Source of the DNA: Flavobacteriaceae bacterium LYZ1037
GTDB taxonomy: Bacteria > Bacteroidota > Bacteroidia > Flavobacteriales > Flavobacteriaceae
DNA: 64,000 nt
Assembly: GCA_003144015.1 (NCBI GenBank)
Contig: QFWS01000002.1
Coordinates: 62,001 to 126,000, forward strand
Direction: 5' to 3'
Shown: piece after piece, positions 47,044 through 55,721 of the stretch
Numbering within the stretch: the stretch's first letter is position 1
Layout: every line of letters begins with the position of its first letter
Notes under the pieces: generated by a model
The model's input: only the letters and a program-made list of their open reading frames with translations
The model's database searches: none
Told to the model about the DNA's origin: nothing
Translations under genes and position numbers: made by a program

Positions 47044-47340
47044 TTAAATCAATTCTGGTGGTGGATAAAAATTATCAAGAGCTAAAGTTTTGTAATTTTC
47101 TCTGTAGTAATTGTATCTATTTCTTTTTGTCGATTCTAGTAAAACATCCAAGTTTGGATTGTTTGTAAACAAGTTAACATCTAACTTTTTAGAAACTTCA
47201 TTTTGAGAATTTTCCTCTTCGTTTATACTATAAAAAATAGAGATATCAATAGACTTGTCAATAACATTTATCACCAAAGGTGCTGTTATAAACAACATAA
47301 ATAAACATGTAAAAAAAATGGAAATTGTAGTTTTATTCAT
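47044..47340 (-). CDS. Small protein with N-terminal membrane anchor or signal
   Basis: 98 residues. A hydrophobic N-terminus (ISIFFTCLFMLFITAPLVIN) is followed by a charged segment (INEEENSQNEVSKKLDVN, STKRNRYNYYRENYK) and the tail DNFYPPPELI. A -7 box lies 24 bases upstream, which supports a real gene. No family is recognised. It lies upstream of the SulP gene on the same strand with a 73-base gap. Confidence 0.6.
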   Translation of the reverse strand: MNKTTISIFFTCLFMLFITAPLVINVIDKSIDISIFYSINEEENSQNEVSKKLDVNLFTNNPNLDVLLESTKRNRYNYYRENYKTLALDNFYPPPELI

Positions 47341-47363
47341 CCAATTCTATTCATATAGAAATG

Positions 47364-47371
47364 CAAATATA
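47364..47371 (-). promoter_or_regulatory. -7 box before the 98-aa protein
   Basis: TATATTTG on the minus strand followed by CAT, 24 bases before the ATG at 47340; the -33 element is not clear. Confidence 0.45.
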
Positions 47372-47404
47372 CAATGCAATTTTTTTATTTTAGTTAAATA
47401 ATTT

Positions 47405-48154
47405 TTAAAGTGCTTTAATATCCTGATTCAAAATCCATCCTGTTTTACCATCTGAAAGCTTGATTTTCTTCCAGTTGTTAACGGTATCTATTATTTGAAC
47501 TTTGGTGCCCTCGTGAAGAATAAAGGCTTCTGTGCTACGTAAATTAGGTTCACTTTTTATTTGACTTTCTTGAACAAACACTATTGCAGGTTGATCTTTT
47601 TTATCTAAGTTATATTTGTGGAAAGCAAATGCCAATGTTATAAAGGTAAGTCCAATACACACCATACTACTAACAAAAGATAAACGTTTTCTAGTAGTTG
47701 AATAAGCAAAATAATAAAGCAGAAAAAGAATTACAAATAAGAAAATAAAAAAAACGGATACTTTGGCCCACGTATCAAAGCTTAATTTATTAGTTAGGTT
47801 TTTAATATAATTAGAAAGTCCAATTTCTGGAACAGAACCAATAGCGTCAATTGTCATGTTGCGGGCAAACGCTGCATTATTTTTAATCTCTTTATCGTTA
47901 GGAGCAAGCTGTAATGCTTTTTCGTAATAATATATACTTGGCGCTATATGATTTAATTTATAATGCGCATTTGCAAGATTAAAATACAACTCGGCAGAAT
48001 GTTCACCATTTTCTAAAATGGTTTCATATTTTAATATGGCTTGTTCAAAATCTCCTTCATTATAAAGTGCGTTTCCTTGTTCAAACCAAGAGGTGTTTTG
48101 TGCAAAAGCAGAAATACTCAATAAAAACGCAAATATGTAAATTAAATTTTTCAT
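47405..48154 (-). CDS. batE: BatE, TPR and SH3 domain protein
   Basis: 249 residues. The signal peptide is MKNLIYIFAFLLSISAFAQ. TPR repeats lie at about 23-100 (FEQGNALYNEGDFEQAILKY, LYFNLANAHYKLNHIAPSIY). One or two membrane helices are at about 133-185 and a bacterial SH3 domain at about 190-249 (IKSEPNLRSTEAFILHEGTK, GWILNQDIKAL). It is the last gene of the Bat cluster; its start overlaps the batD stop by 4 bases. Bat proteins are linked to aerotolerance in Bacteroides; the mechanism is unclear. Confidence 0.85.
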   Translation of the reverse strand: MKNLIYIFAFLLSISAFAQNTSWFEQGNALYNEGDFEQAILKYETILENGEHSAELYFNLANAHYKLNHIAPSIYYYEKALQLAPNDKEIKNNAAFARNMTIDAIGSVPEIGLSNYIKNLTNKLSFDTWAKVSVFFIFLFVILFLLYYFAYSTTRKRLSFVSSMVCIGLTFITLAFAFHKYNLDKKDQPAIVFVQESQIKSEPNLRSTEAFILHEGTKVQIIDTVNNWKKIKLSDGKTGWILNQDIKAL

Positions 48155-49926
48155 TTAAATTGTTTGTCTATAGCTGTTATTGTTTGAGCAGATTTCTCAT
48201 AATCTTGTTGCATTTCCACATTTGTAATAGGTGTATATCGAGCCAATTCACAATTTTGTAAAATCTCTACGAATTCTAATACAACACTTTTTTCAACATG
48301 TTTACTTTTTAATAAATTTTCAATTTTGTCTTTAGATAAATCGCTAGTTTCTAGATTTAACTTGGCTTTTAAATAATTATGCAATGCTTTTTCTAGAGAG
48401 ACATAAAAGGCTTCTTTTTTGCCTAATGCTTTTTTAGCTTCACTTAAATAACGCTTAGCCAATTTGTCGGCTTTTCTAATTTTATTTCCAACTACATCTG
48501 CATCTCGATCTTGTTTTTTCTTTCTAATAACAATGGCTAACGGAATGGCTAAAAGAGGTAATAACAAGCCTGTCCAAAAACCTGTTGATTTAAAAAAATG
48601 ATTGGGCTTAATAGCTGTTAAACTAGTGTTTGTCTTTATATAAGCAAATTGATTATTATTAACAACAACAGGTTGTTTTCCATTTTCTGCAGATGCAATA
48701 TTATTATCTGAAGCGGTTGTATTTGTTGGACCATCTAGGACATTGATTACTATTTCTCCAGACGAAATACGTTTATATGTTTTTGTTTTTAAATCGAAAT
48801 ATGAAAATGTAATACTTGGAATTGGATACTTTCCTTTATATTGTGGAACAATGGTATAAGCATCTGAAATACCACCTTGCATCCCATTTAAATTTGTGGA
48901 TATATTTTCAGTATGTTCCGGCTCGTAAACTTCTAAGGAGCTAGGTAAGGTTAGTTTTGGAAGTTCAAATAATTTGAGGTTTCCATTTCCTTTTACTTCA
49001 ACTCTTGCTTGTAATGATTCTGAAGCATTTAATTCAGATTTAGACGTTATAACATTAAACTCAAAGTCACCAACAGCTCCAGTAAAATCTGCTGGTTTTC
49101 CTGCTTGAGGTAATTCTTTTACATGAATGGTTCTGCTTCCAGCAGAAATGGTTTTATGACCTTGGGTCATTAGTCTACCACCAAAAATATCTCTTCTGTT
49201 TGTTGGAACTTCAATAGTCACATCTAAACTTAACGGTTCGATGTCGAGCTTACCAGTTTTTTGAGGATATAATACGGTTTTACGTAAAATAACAAATCTA
49301 TAATCTTCTCCTTTATAGGTTCCGTTTTGAACTTTTAAATTTTTGATATCGATATTCTGACTCCAAAAATCATTATATCTTGGATTGTCTTTTTCTCTCC
49401 AATTACTGACGCCTGTATCTGGAGATACATAAAGTTTGTAAACAACAGTAATAGCTTCATTTAAGTAAGGGTTTGTGTTGGATACTTCAGCAACTAAATG
49501 AATATTATCATCAGCAATGGTTTCTGGGCTATTCTGTGCGTTTGGATTATTTACAGCAGCTGTAACAACGACAGTTAATGGAGATGTTTTATAAATTTCG
49601 CCATCAATTTCTATGGTTGCTTGTTTAATACTAAAGGAGCCTCTTTTTTTTGGAGATAAAAAATAGCTGTATGTTTTTTTATAGGAACGTTTTCCATTCA
49701 CCCAAGATGTACTCACGGCTTGGTTTGGTCCACCAATAACTGTAAAATTCTGAAAATCTGGAGGATTAAAATTATCTCCATCTTTATTCATTTCAAAATC
49801 GACTCGTAACCTTTCGTTTACACCTAGTTTTTTCTTGCTTACTTTTACTTCAAAAGATACTTGAGCACTAGCAAGACTAGTTGTTAGTACGATTAGAATT
49901 AATGATATGTGTTTTATTAGTTTCAT
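48151..49926 (-). CDS. batD: BatD family protein
   Basis: 591 residues. The signal peptide MKLIKHISLILIVLTTSLAS is followed by several Ig-like oxygen-tolerance domains (VNERLRVDFEMNKDGDNFNP, YSYFLSPKKRGSFSIKQATI, LNEAITVVYKLYVSPDTGVS, SESLQARVEVKGNGNLKLFE). One membrane helix lies at about 445-465 (GFWTGLLLPLLAIPLAIVIR), with a cytoplasmic helical tail after it. Topology fits a periplasmic partner of the VWA proteins BatA and BatB. Confidence 0.9.
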   Translation of the reverse strand: MKLIKHISLILIVLTTSLASAQVSFEVKVSKKKLGVNERLRVDFEMNKDGDNFNPPDFQNFTVIGGPNQAVSTSWVNGKRSYKKTYSYFLSPKKRGSFSIKQATIEIDGEIYKTSPLTVVVTAAVNNPNAQNSPETIADDNIHLVAEVSNTNPYLNEAITVVYKLYVSPDTGVSNWREKDNPRYNDFWSQNIDIKNLKVQNGTYKGEDYRFVILRKTVLYPQKTGKLDIEPLSLDVTIEVPTNRRDIFGGRLMTQGHKTISAGSRTIHVKELPQAGKPADFTGAVGDFEFNVITSKSELNASESLQARVEVKGNGNLKLFELPKLTLPSSLEVYEPEHTENISTNLNGMQGGISDAYTIVPQYKGKYPIPSITFSYFDLKTKTYKRISSGEIVINVLDGPTNTTASDNNIASAENGKQPVVVNNNQFAYIKTNTSLTAIKPNHFFKSTGFWTGLLLPLLAIPLAIVIRKKKQDRDADVVGNKIRKADKLAKRYLSEAKKALGKKEAFYVSLEKALHNYLKAKLNLETSDLSKDKIENLLKSKHVEKSVVLEFVEILQNCELARYTPITNVEMQQDYEKSAQTITAIDKQFK

Positions 49927-49960
49927 TTTAAGTTTCTAGATAATAATTCCCAGATAAAGG

Positions 49961-50824
49961 TTACCAATCTTTTTCTGTTTGAATTTTTTCTCCTTTTTGT
50001 TTTTCAGCATTCATTTTTTCTTGAACTTTTTGTTCTTGATTATTCATGGCTTCTAACAAATTTTTCACTTGTTGCGGAGACAATTGACCAGGTTGTGGCT
50101 GGGGTTTTTGTTGCTCTTTTTGTTGCTCATCTCCTTTACCCTGATCTTGCTTATCGTCTTTTGGCTTTCCTTCATCATCTTTTTGATCTTCTCCGTCTTT
50201 TTTATCTTGATCGCCTTTGTCTTTTTGGTCTTCTTTGTTATCTCCTTCTTCTTTGTCTTGTTGATCTTGGTTGTCTTTGTTTTCGTCTTGATTCTGATCT
50301 TGATTTTGATCTTTGTTCTGATCGTCTTTACTATCGTCTTGCTGATCTTGATTGTCTTTTTGATCTTCGGCACATTTTTTTGCTAAAGCCAAATTATAAC
50401 GAGTCTCATCGTCTTGTGGATTATTTCTTAAAGCGTTTTTGTAAGCATCTACAGCTTCTTGACACTTATTTTCTTTCATTAATATATTTCCGATATTATG
50501 AAAAGCTTTATGTTTTTCTTCTTTTGAAGTGGCGCTTTTGGTAGCCTGTTGTAATCTATATAGTGCTTCATTATAACTGCCTTCATTGTAATATGAAGTT
50601 CCTAAATTGTAGGCTCCTGCAACAGTTGTAGGTTGTTTTGAAATGGCTTTTCTATAGGCCATCTCTGCTGAAACAAAATCGTCGTTAACGGCTAATTCAT
50701 TGCCTTCATACACATAATTATTCGCTTTTTTTAATGCGTTTAACTGTTCTTTTTCTTTGTCTTTATCTTGAGCAAAGCTTGTAACAGAAATAATAGTGAA
50801 TATGAATATAAGTAATTGTTTCAT
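49961..50824 (-). CDS. batC: BatC, TPR protein with acidic/Gln-rich tail
   Basis: 287 residues: signal peptide MKQLLIFIFTIISVTSFAQ and TPR units at about 35-150 (AEMAYRKAISKQPTTVAGAY, NLGTSYYNEGSYNEALYRLQ, CQEAVDAYKNALRNNPQDDE). A low-complexity Asp/Gln/Lys/Asn stretch at about 155-245 and a Gln-rich helical end follow. The position between batB and batD fits batC. The repetitive DNA of the tail creates long meaningless frames on both strands. A separate -7 box lies upstream. Confidence 0.85.
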   Translation of the reverse strand: MKQLLIFIFTIISVTSFAQDKDKEKEQLNALKKANNYVYEGNELAVNDDFVSAEMAYRKAISKQPTTVAGAYNLGTSYYNEGSYNEALYRLQQATKSATSKEEKHKAFHNIGNILMKENKCQEAVDAYKNALRNNPQDDETRYNLALAKKCAEDQKDNQDQQDDSKDDQNKDQNQDQNQDENKDNQDQQDKEEGDNKEDQKDKGDQDKKDGEDQKDDEGKPKDDKQDQGKGDEQQKEQQKPQPQPGQLSPQQVKNLLEAMNNQEQKVQEKMNAEKQKGEKIQTEKDW

Positions 50825-50864
50825 TTTTATTATTGACCTTTTTAGTCTTGTATTTAAGCAATCT

Positions 50865-50872
50865 CAAATATA
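50865..50872 (-). promoter_or_regulatory. Possible internal -7 box before batC
   Basis: TATATTTG on the minus strand, 41 bases before the batC ATG in a 121-base gap inside the Bat cluster. No good -33 element, so activity is uncertain. Confidence 0.4.
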
Positions 50873-50945
50873 TAAAAGACTTGTATGACTGATAGTTAAA
50901 GGTTTTATAAAATTTGACTTTATAAACTAGAGGAGTTTGATGCTA

Positions 50946-51983
50946 TTAAAAATTTTCGTTAAATAAATTTAGTTTTTTTAACCAAGCCGTTTTTCGTTCC
51001 AATAAAAAGATATCCAAGAATAAAAACGCGATTGCAAACACCAGAAACCATTGAAACTGATCTTTAAAATCGGCAAATTGTTTGGCTTCAAATTCTTTTT
51101 TATCCATTTTATTTAGGATGTCTCTAATGCTTTCTACAACTTCGTTTGTATTGCTTCCATTTATATAGGCACCATTAGCCCCTTTTGCAATAGCTTTAAG
51201 TGTTTCTTCATCTAAACGCGTTATTACGGTTTCACCATTGTTATCTTTTTTATAATTTAAAACAATGCCATTTTTTTTAATTGGAATTGGTCCTCCCTTA
51301 GTATTTCCAACTCCAATAGTAAAAATTCTTATACCTTCATCGCTAGCTTCTTTGGCTACTTTTTCAGCTTTTTCACTATGGTCTTCGCCATCTGAAAGAA
51401 TGATTAAAACACGATTGGTTTGCTCGTCGTCGTCGTAATACGTTTTTGCTAATTCAATGGCTTCGTTAATAGCAGTTCCTTGAGACGATAGCATGTCTGT
51501 ATTCATGTTTTGTAAAAACATTTTTGCCGATGCATAATCTGTTGTAATAGGTAATTGTGGAAAGGCTTTTCCTGCATAAGCAATAATTCCAACCCGGTCA
51601 CTTGCTAGGTTATTGATTATTTGAGTGACTAGTTGTTTTGATTTTTCTAATCTGTTTGGCGCAATATCTTCAGCTAGCATACTTTTAGACACATCTACTG
51701 CAAAAACAATATCGACACCTTCGCGTTTCACTGTCTCAAGCTTTGTTCCTACCTTTGGATTTACCAATGCGATGGCTAAAGACGCTATTGCTAAACTCAA
51801 TACAATGAGTTTTAATACAGATTTAAAAAGAGATTGATTTGGACTTAGTTTTCTTAATAATTCTTTGTCTGCAAATTTATTTCTTGCATGGCGTTTCCAT
51901 AGTTGAAGCACCAAAAAAAGTACCATTATTACAGGAATAACAGCTAAAACCCAAAACCATATTTTTTCTTCTAATTGATACAT
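50946..51983 (-). CDS. batB: BatB, VWA domain membrane protein
   Basis: 345 residues. N-terminal helices (IWFWVLAVIPVIMVLFLVLQ, VLKLIVLSLAIASLAIALVN) are followed by a von Willebrand A domain at about 90-290. The metal-site motif DVSKSMLAED is intact, with RVGIIAYAGKAFPQLPITTD, SSQGTAINEAIELAKTYYDD and VLIILSDGEDHSEKAEK. A C-terminal helix lies near 315-330. It probably forms a membrane complex with BatA and the MoxR ATPase. Confidence 0.9.
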   Translation of the reverse strand: MYQLEEKIWFWVLAVIPVIMVLFLVLQLWKRHARNKFADKELLRKLSPNQSLFKSVLKLIVLSLAIASLAIALVNPKVGTKLETVKREGVDIVFAVDVSKSMLAEDIAPNRLEKSKQLVTQIINNLASDRVGIIAYAGKAFPQLPITTDYASAKMFLQNMNTDMLSSQGTAINEAIELAKTYYDDDEQTNRVLIILSDGEDHSEKAEKVAKEASDEGIRIFTIGVGNTKGGPIPIKKNGIVLNYKKDNNGETVITRLDEETLKAIAKGANGAYINGSNTNEVVESIRDILNKMDKKEFEAKQFADFKDQFQWFLVFAIAFLFLDIFLLERKTAWLKKLNLFNENF

Positions 51984-52065
51984 TTTATAAACTCTGTCTT
52001 TATACTGTGTTCTATTCTCTTAGCTTCTTCTTGAAATTTCTTTCTATTAGGAAATGACAAAAGCT

Positions 52066-53070
52066 TTATATAAAACTCCTGAAAATGGTAAACCTTAAGA
52101 GTAATTCAAAAAGTAAAAACATGCCAGCTAGTAACACTAGAGGTCTGTATTTCTCTTCGTAATTATAATATTTAAATTCTTCTATATCTGTTTTTTCAAG
52201 CTTGTTAATCTCTTCGTAAATTTCAGCGAGCTTTTTGTTATTTGTTGCTCTAAAATATTTCCCTCCAGTAACCTCGGCAATTTCTTTTAGTAAATCTTCA
52301 TCTATTTCTACCTGTGCACGACCATATTGAAAATTTCCATTGGGTAAAAGAGCCATTGGTGTCAATGCCATTCCATTTGTTCCTAATCCAATGGTATATG
52401 TTTTAATACCATATTCAACGGCTAATTCGCTAGCAATTTTAGGGTCGATAAATCCAGAATTATTAACTCCATCTGTTAAAAGAATAATTATTTTACTTTT
52501 TGCTTTACTGTCTTTTAACCGGTTTACGGATGTGGCTAACCCCATTCCAATTGCTGTTCCTCCAGTAATAATTGTGTTGTATTTAATGCTTTCTAAAGAG
52601 CGTAATACTATGGCTTTATCGCTAGTAATAGGTGTTTTTGTGTAACTCTCTCCTGCGTATTCTACCAGTCCAATTCTATCGTTAGGTCGTTCTTTAATAA
52701 ATTGTGCAGCAACTTGTTTTAACGCTTCTAATCTGTTAGGTTTTAAATCTTTTGCTAACATACTTGCCGATACATCTATGGCCATAACAATATCGATACC
52801 TCGGGTTGTTTTGGTTTTTGTGGACACATCTACCGTTCTTGGTCTTGCTAAAGCTGTTATTAATAACCCTAAAACCAATAGACGTAAAACAAAAAGAGCA
52901 TGTTTTAATTTTGGAAGAAATGAATTTCCAGTTTTAAACCCTTTAAGACTAGAGATTTTTAGTTCGGCTGTTTGTTTTTTAAATTTAAATAAATACCATA
53001 CAACAGCTAGAGGAAGTAGTAAATACAACCAGAAATACTCCTTATTTAAAAATTCAATGCCTTCAAACAT
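52066..53070 (-). CDS. batA: BatA, VWA domain membrane protein
   Basis: 334 residues: N-terminal helices (YFWLYLLLPLAVVWYLF, ALFVLRLLVLGLLITALARP), then a VWA domain at about 90-285 with an intact metal-site motif (DVSASMLAKD), GLVEYAGESYTKTPITSDKA and IIILLTDGVNNSGFIDP. A C-terminal helix (PLVLLAGMFLLFELLLRFTI) follows. Its ATG overlaps the stop of the preceding membrane protein gene by one base. Confidence 0.9.
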   Translation of the reverse strand: MFEGIEFLNKEYFWLYLLLPLAVVWYLFKFKKQTAELKISSLKGFKTGNSFLPKLKHALFVLRLLVLGLLITALARPRTVDVSTKTKTTRGIDIVMAIDVSASMLAKDLKPNRLEALKQVAAQFIKERPNDRIGLVEYAGESYTKTPITSDKAIVLRSLESIKYNTIITGGTAIGMGLATSVNRLKDSKAKSKIIILLTDGVNNSGFIDPKIASELAVEYGIKTYTIGLGTNGMALTPMALLPNGNFQYGRAQVEIDEDLLKEIAEVTGGKYFRATNNKKLAEIYEEINKLEKTDIEEFKYYNYEEKYRPLVLLAGMFLLFELLLRFTIFRSFI

Positions 53071-54734
53071 TATTGTGCTGCTTTTTTAAGTTCAATAGAA
53101 CTAATTATTCTTTCCGAAATACGATTCGTATAGGTGTCATCCATGTCCCAAGTAATCATGATTTGTTGCAATACTTCAGAAGAATCTGAAATAAACTGAA
53201 GCAATACATAATGTCTTTCATGATACTTATCTGAATTTAAAACGGGTACTTTTAAAGTTCCAAATGTTTTTAAGCCTTCTGCACCATTTGGTGTAGCAAA
53301 TTTTTCTTGCTTCACAAAAATATCTACAATGCCTTCTTTTTCTAGTTTAGAAATACTTTCTTCAGCAATTACAATTGGATCAATTTTTTCTTTCTCTTCA
53401 CCTTCGGCTTGTTTTGGAAAAGTTGTTGTGCTTAATGAAATATATAATTCATCTTGAATAGTTCCATAGTTGAACGCTGTTGTTTGTATTTGTGAGCTTA
53501 TATCTTTTGGAGCTGAAGGGTTATTTCTCTTTAAAACTTTAGGTGTAGAAATTTCAATTGGAGGCACTCCATATTCACTTCTTACCCAGTCTCCTTCAAG
53601 TAGTTCTTTACTGTCATGACCAATTAGTGTGTCTTTAACATAAGTGAAGCCATATTTCAAACCAAAACCAATAAAAATAGCTATTAGTAACCCTAGAATA
53701 GCAACACCAGTAATAAGCTTCTTTCTGCGTTTCTTTTTTCGGGCCTGTGCTTCTTTATATTGTTGGTTTAGAAGTTTTTCTTCTTCTGTTGGTTCTGGTA
53801 ATGCTTCTTTAACGTTATCAATTTCTAAATCGATGGTATTCCTATCTAATTTAGCTAATTCTATATCTGGAGCAGATTTAGCAAATTTCACCAAATCGGC
53901 ACGTTTTAAAATGCTTTCTAAATTCTTAATATCCTCTTTAGAAATATCTATTTGATTACCATCTTTTAGTAGGTTTAATCTGTAGATTAGCTCATCTGTT
54001 GTGCTTTCTAGAGCACGATCGTACACTTTCTCGTCTAAGTATTTTCTAATAATGAAGGTTAATTCTGAATAGTACTCTTTTAACTCTGAATGTTCTAAAT
54101 AATGACTTTCATCCAGGTGTTTTAATGCTAATTTGGCTCTTTCATAAGGAGGTAGTAAAGCTATTTCTTCTTCTTTAGTCAATGGTTTTTTACGCCAAAC
54201 AAACCAATAGATTAAACCACCAACAATACTAACTACTGCTAAAATAATTAGGAGAGTTTTCCACCAATTACTTGCGCTTTTTTCTACACTAATAATGGGC
54301 TTAATATCGTACAAGCCTTGTTTAGTGGTATCTATAGCTATGTTGTTTACAAAGACTTTTAAAGAGTCTGTAAAAAATGTTTTATCTCCAATTAGAATTT
54401 TTTGTCTTGGAATGGTGTAGTTACCAGAATCGAATTGTGTTAAACCATATTTTTTAATAAGTTTAAACTTGGCATCTTTTTTTGTGGTATCTATTTTGTA
54501 AGATTCAATCATTTCTAGAGGAGAAAATGTTTGACCTTCAGGAAAAACGACTAAGTCTGTTGTATCTGTTTCAATTTCTATTCTATAAGTTATTTGTTCT
54601 CCTATTTTTATTTTGGTAGAGTCTATAGACGAAGCTAATTGCTGAGAAAAACTGATAGAAGAAAATAGGCAAAAGAAAAAAGACAGTAACATACTGCTCT
54701 TAAAAATTGTCTTATGGTTTAATTCGTAATTCAT
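53070..54734 (-). CDS. Bat-cluster membrane protein of unknown function (DUF4381-like part)
   Basis: 554 residues. The signal peptide (SMLLSFFFCLFSSISFSQ) is followed by a periplasmic BatD-like beta domain at about 30-145 (IKIGEQITYRIEIETDTTDL, FDSGNYTIPRQKILIGDK). A first membrane helix lies at about 158-178. A cytoplasmic helical part resembles DUF4381 (AKLALKHLDESHYLEHSELK, YYSELTFIIRKYLDEKVYDR, ALESTTDELI). A second helix lies near 345-365 and a C-terminal domain follows that has no recognised family. It abuts the DUF58 gene and overlaps batA, so it belongs firmly to the cluster. The C-terminal domain may be specific to flavobacteria. Confidence 0.8.
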   Translation of the reverse strand: MNYELNHKTIFKSSMLLSFFFCLFSSISFSQQLASSIDSTKIKIGEQITYRIEIETDTTDLVVFPEGQTFSPLEMIESYKIDTTKKDAKFKLIKKYGLTQFDSGNYTIPRQKILIGDKTFFTDSLKVFVNNIAIDTTKQGLYDIKPIISVEKSASNWWKTLLIILAVVSIVGGLIYWFVWRKKPLTKEEEIALLPPYERAKLALKHLDESHYLEHSELKEYYSELTFIIRKYLDEKVYDRALESTTDELIYRLNLLKDGNQIDISKEDIKNLESILKRADLVKFAKSAPDIELAKLDRNTIDLEIDNVKEALPEPTEEEKLLNQQYKEAQARKKKRRKKLITGVAILGLLIAIFIGFGLKYGFTYVKDTLIGHDSKELLEGDWVRSEYGVPPIEISTPKVLKRNNPSAPKDISSQIQTTAFNYGTIQDELYISLSTTTFPKQAEGEEKEKIDPIVIAEESISKLEKEGIVDIFVKQEKFATPNGAEGLKTFGTLKVPVLNSDKYHERHYVLLQFISDSSEVLQQIMITWDMDDTYTNRISERIISSIELKKAAQ

Positions 54735-55601
54735 TTATCCTCTTTGTTTAAAATAGCCTAGTAATTTTTTAACGTAACTTTCATCTACACGACAGTCAAT
54801 ACTTCCTGCTCCAGATTTTGTAAAACTATCTTTAAAGTAAGCCACTTTATCGTTATAAAACTTGCTATAATTACGTCTTACAGATTTAGAAGATGTATTA
54901 ACCAGCATATACTCACCAGTTTCTGCATCTTGCATTTGAACCATTCCAAGGTTTGGAATTTCGGCTTCGTGTTTATCATAAATTCGAATACCAGTTACAT
55001 CGTGACGGTTTGAGGCAATTTTAAGCGTTTGTTTATAATCGTCGGCAATAAAATCACTCAACATAAATACAATGGCCTTTTTCTTCATGACATTCGATAA
55101 GAACTTTAAAGCTTCAGCAATATTTGTTTGTTTGCTTTTTGGATTAAACTCAATAAGTTCTCGAATAATTCGGAGCACATGAGAGCGTCCTTTTTTAGGT
55201 GGAATGTATAATTCAATCTCATCTGAAAATAGAATCAACCCAATCTTATCATTATTTTGAGTGGCAGAAAATGCTAGAGTAGCGGCTATTTCAGTTACAA
55301 TTTCATTTTTAAATTGCGTTTCAGTACCAAACAATTCTGAGCCTGAAACATCTGCCATAAGCATCATGGTTAATTCGCGTTCTTCTTCAAATACTTTTAT
55401 GTGTGGTTCGTTGTATCGAGCAGTTACATTCCAATCGATGTTTCTAACGTCGTCTCCATATTGATACTGTCTTACTTCAGAAAAAGTCATACCACGACCT
55501 TTGAAGGTGGAATGATACTCACCTCCAAAAATATGATCAGACAAACGACGTGTCTTAATCTCTATTTTTCGTACTTTTTTTAATAATTCTTTAGTATCCA
55601 T
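54735..55601 (-). CDS. DUF58 (VWA-like) protein of the Bat cluster
   Basis: 288 residues. DUF58 signatures are GGEYHSTFKGRGMTFSEVRQ, YQYGDDVRNIDWNVTARYNE and PHIKVFEEERELTMMLMADV, with the pseudo-MIDAS DVSGSELFG; ANNIAE-like LTNIAEALKFLSNV-type helices and FMLSDFIADDYKQTLKIASN follow. DUF58 proteins accompany MoxR ATPases and are thought to be their client or adaptor. It is translated directly before the 554-residue membrane protein gene. The 120-base leader toward moxR carries unusual repeats. Confidence 0.9.
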   Translation of the reverse strand: MDTKELLKKVRKIEIKTRRLSDHIFGGEYHSTFKGRGMTFSEVRQYQYGDDVRNIDWNVTARYNEPHIKVFEEERELTMMLMADVSGSELFGTETQFKNEIVTEIAATLAFSATQNNDKIGLILFSDEIELYIPPKKGRSHVLRIIRELIEFNPKSKQTNIAEALKFLSNVMKKKAIVFMLSDFIADDYKQTLKIASNRHDVTGIRIYDKHEAEIPNLGMVQMQDAETGEYMLVNTSSKSVRRNYSKFYNDKVAYFKDSFTKSGAGSIDCRVDESYVKKLLGYFKQRG

Positions 55602-55604
55602 CTA

Positions 55605-55715
55605 TTCAGTAAACAGTTTTCAGTCGCAGTATTCAGTTATCAATAAACCGTCAATTTTTCTTTTAAGTATTCAATTATGAGTAAGCAACTGCTAACTGTA
55701 ATTGAATACTTAAAA
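55605..55715. repeat. Heptad CAGTnnn array and 17-bp inverted repeat in the Bat cluster
   Basis: CAGT occurs at 55607, 55614, 55621, 55627 and 55634, i.e. spacings of 7, 7, 6 and 7 bases. Further right, ACTG occurs at 55688 and 55695, the reverse orientation. TTTTAAGTATTCAATTA (55661-55677) and its exact reverse complement (55699-55715) form a 17-bp perfect stem around a 21-base loop. The element fills the space between the moxR stop and the DUF58 start. Confidence 0.8.
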
Positions 55716-55721
55716 CTCTTT

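Noticed and set aside
50065-50373. Leftward frame of 102 codons in another frame of batC
   Set aside because: A Lys/Ile/Thr-only product from the same low-complexity DNA; it is an out-of-frame shadow.
50069-50544. Two overlapping rightward frames of 105 and 149 codons opposite batC
   Set aside because: They are created by the low-complexity Asp/Gln/Lys codons of BatC read in reverse; residues are almost only Leu, Ile, Val, Phe and Asp without any family pattern or promoter.
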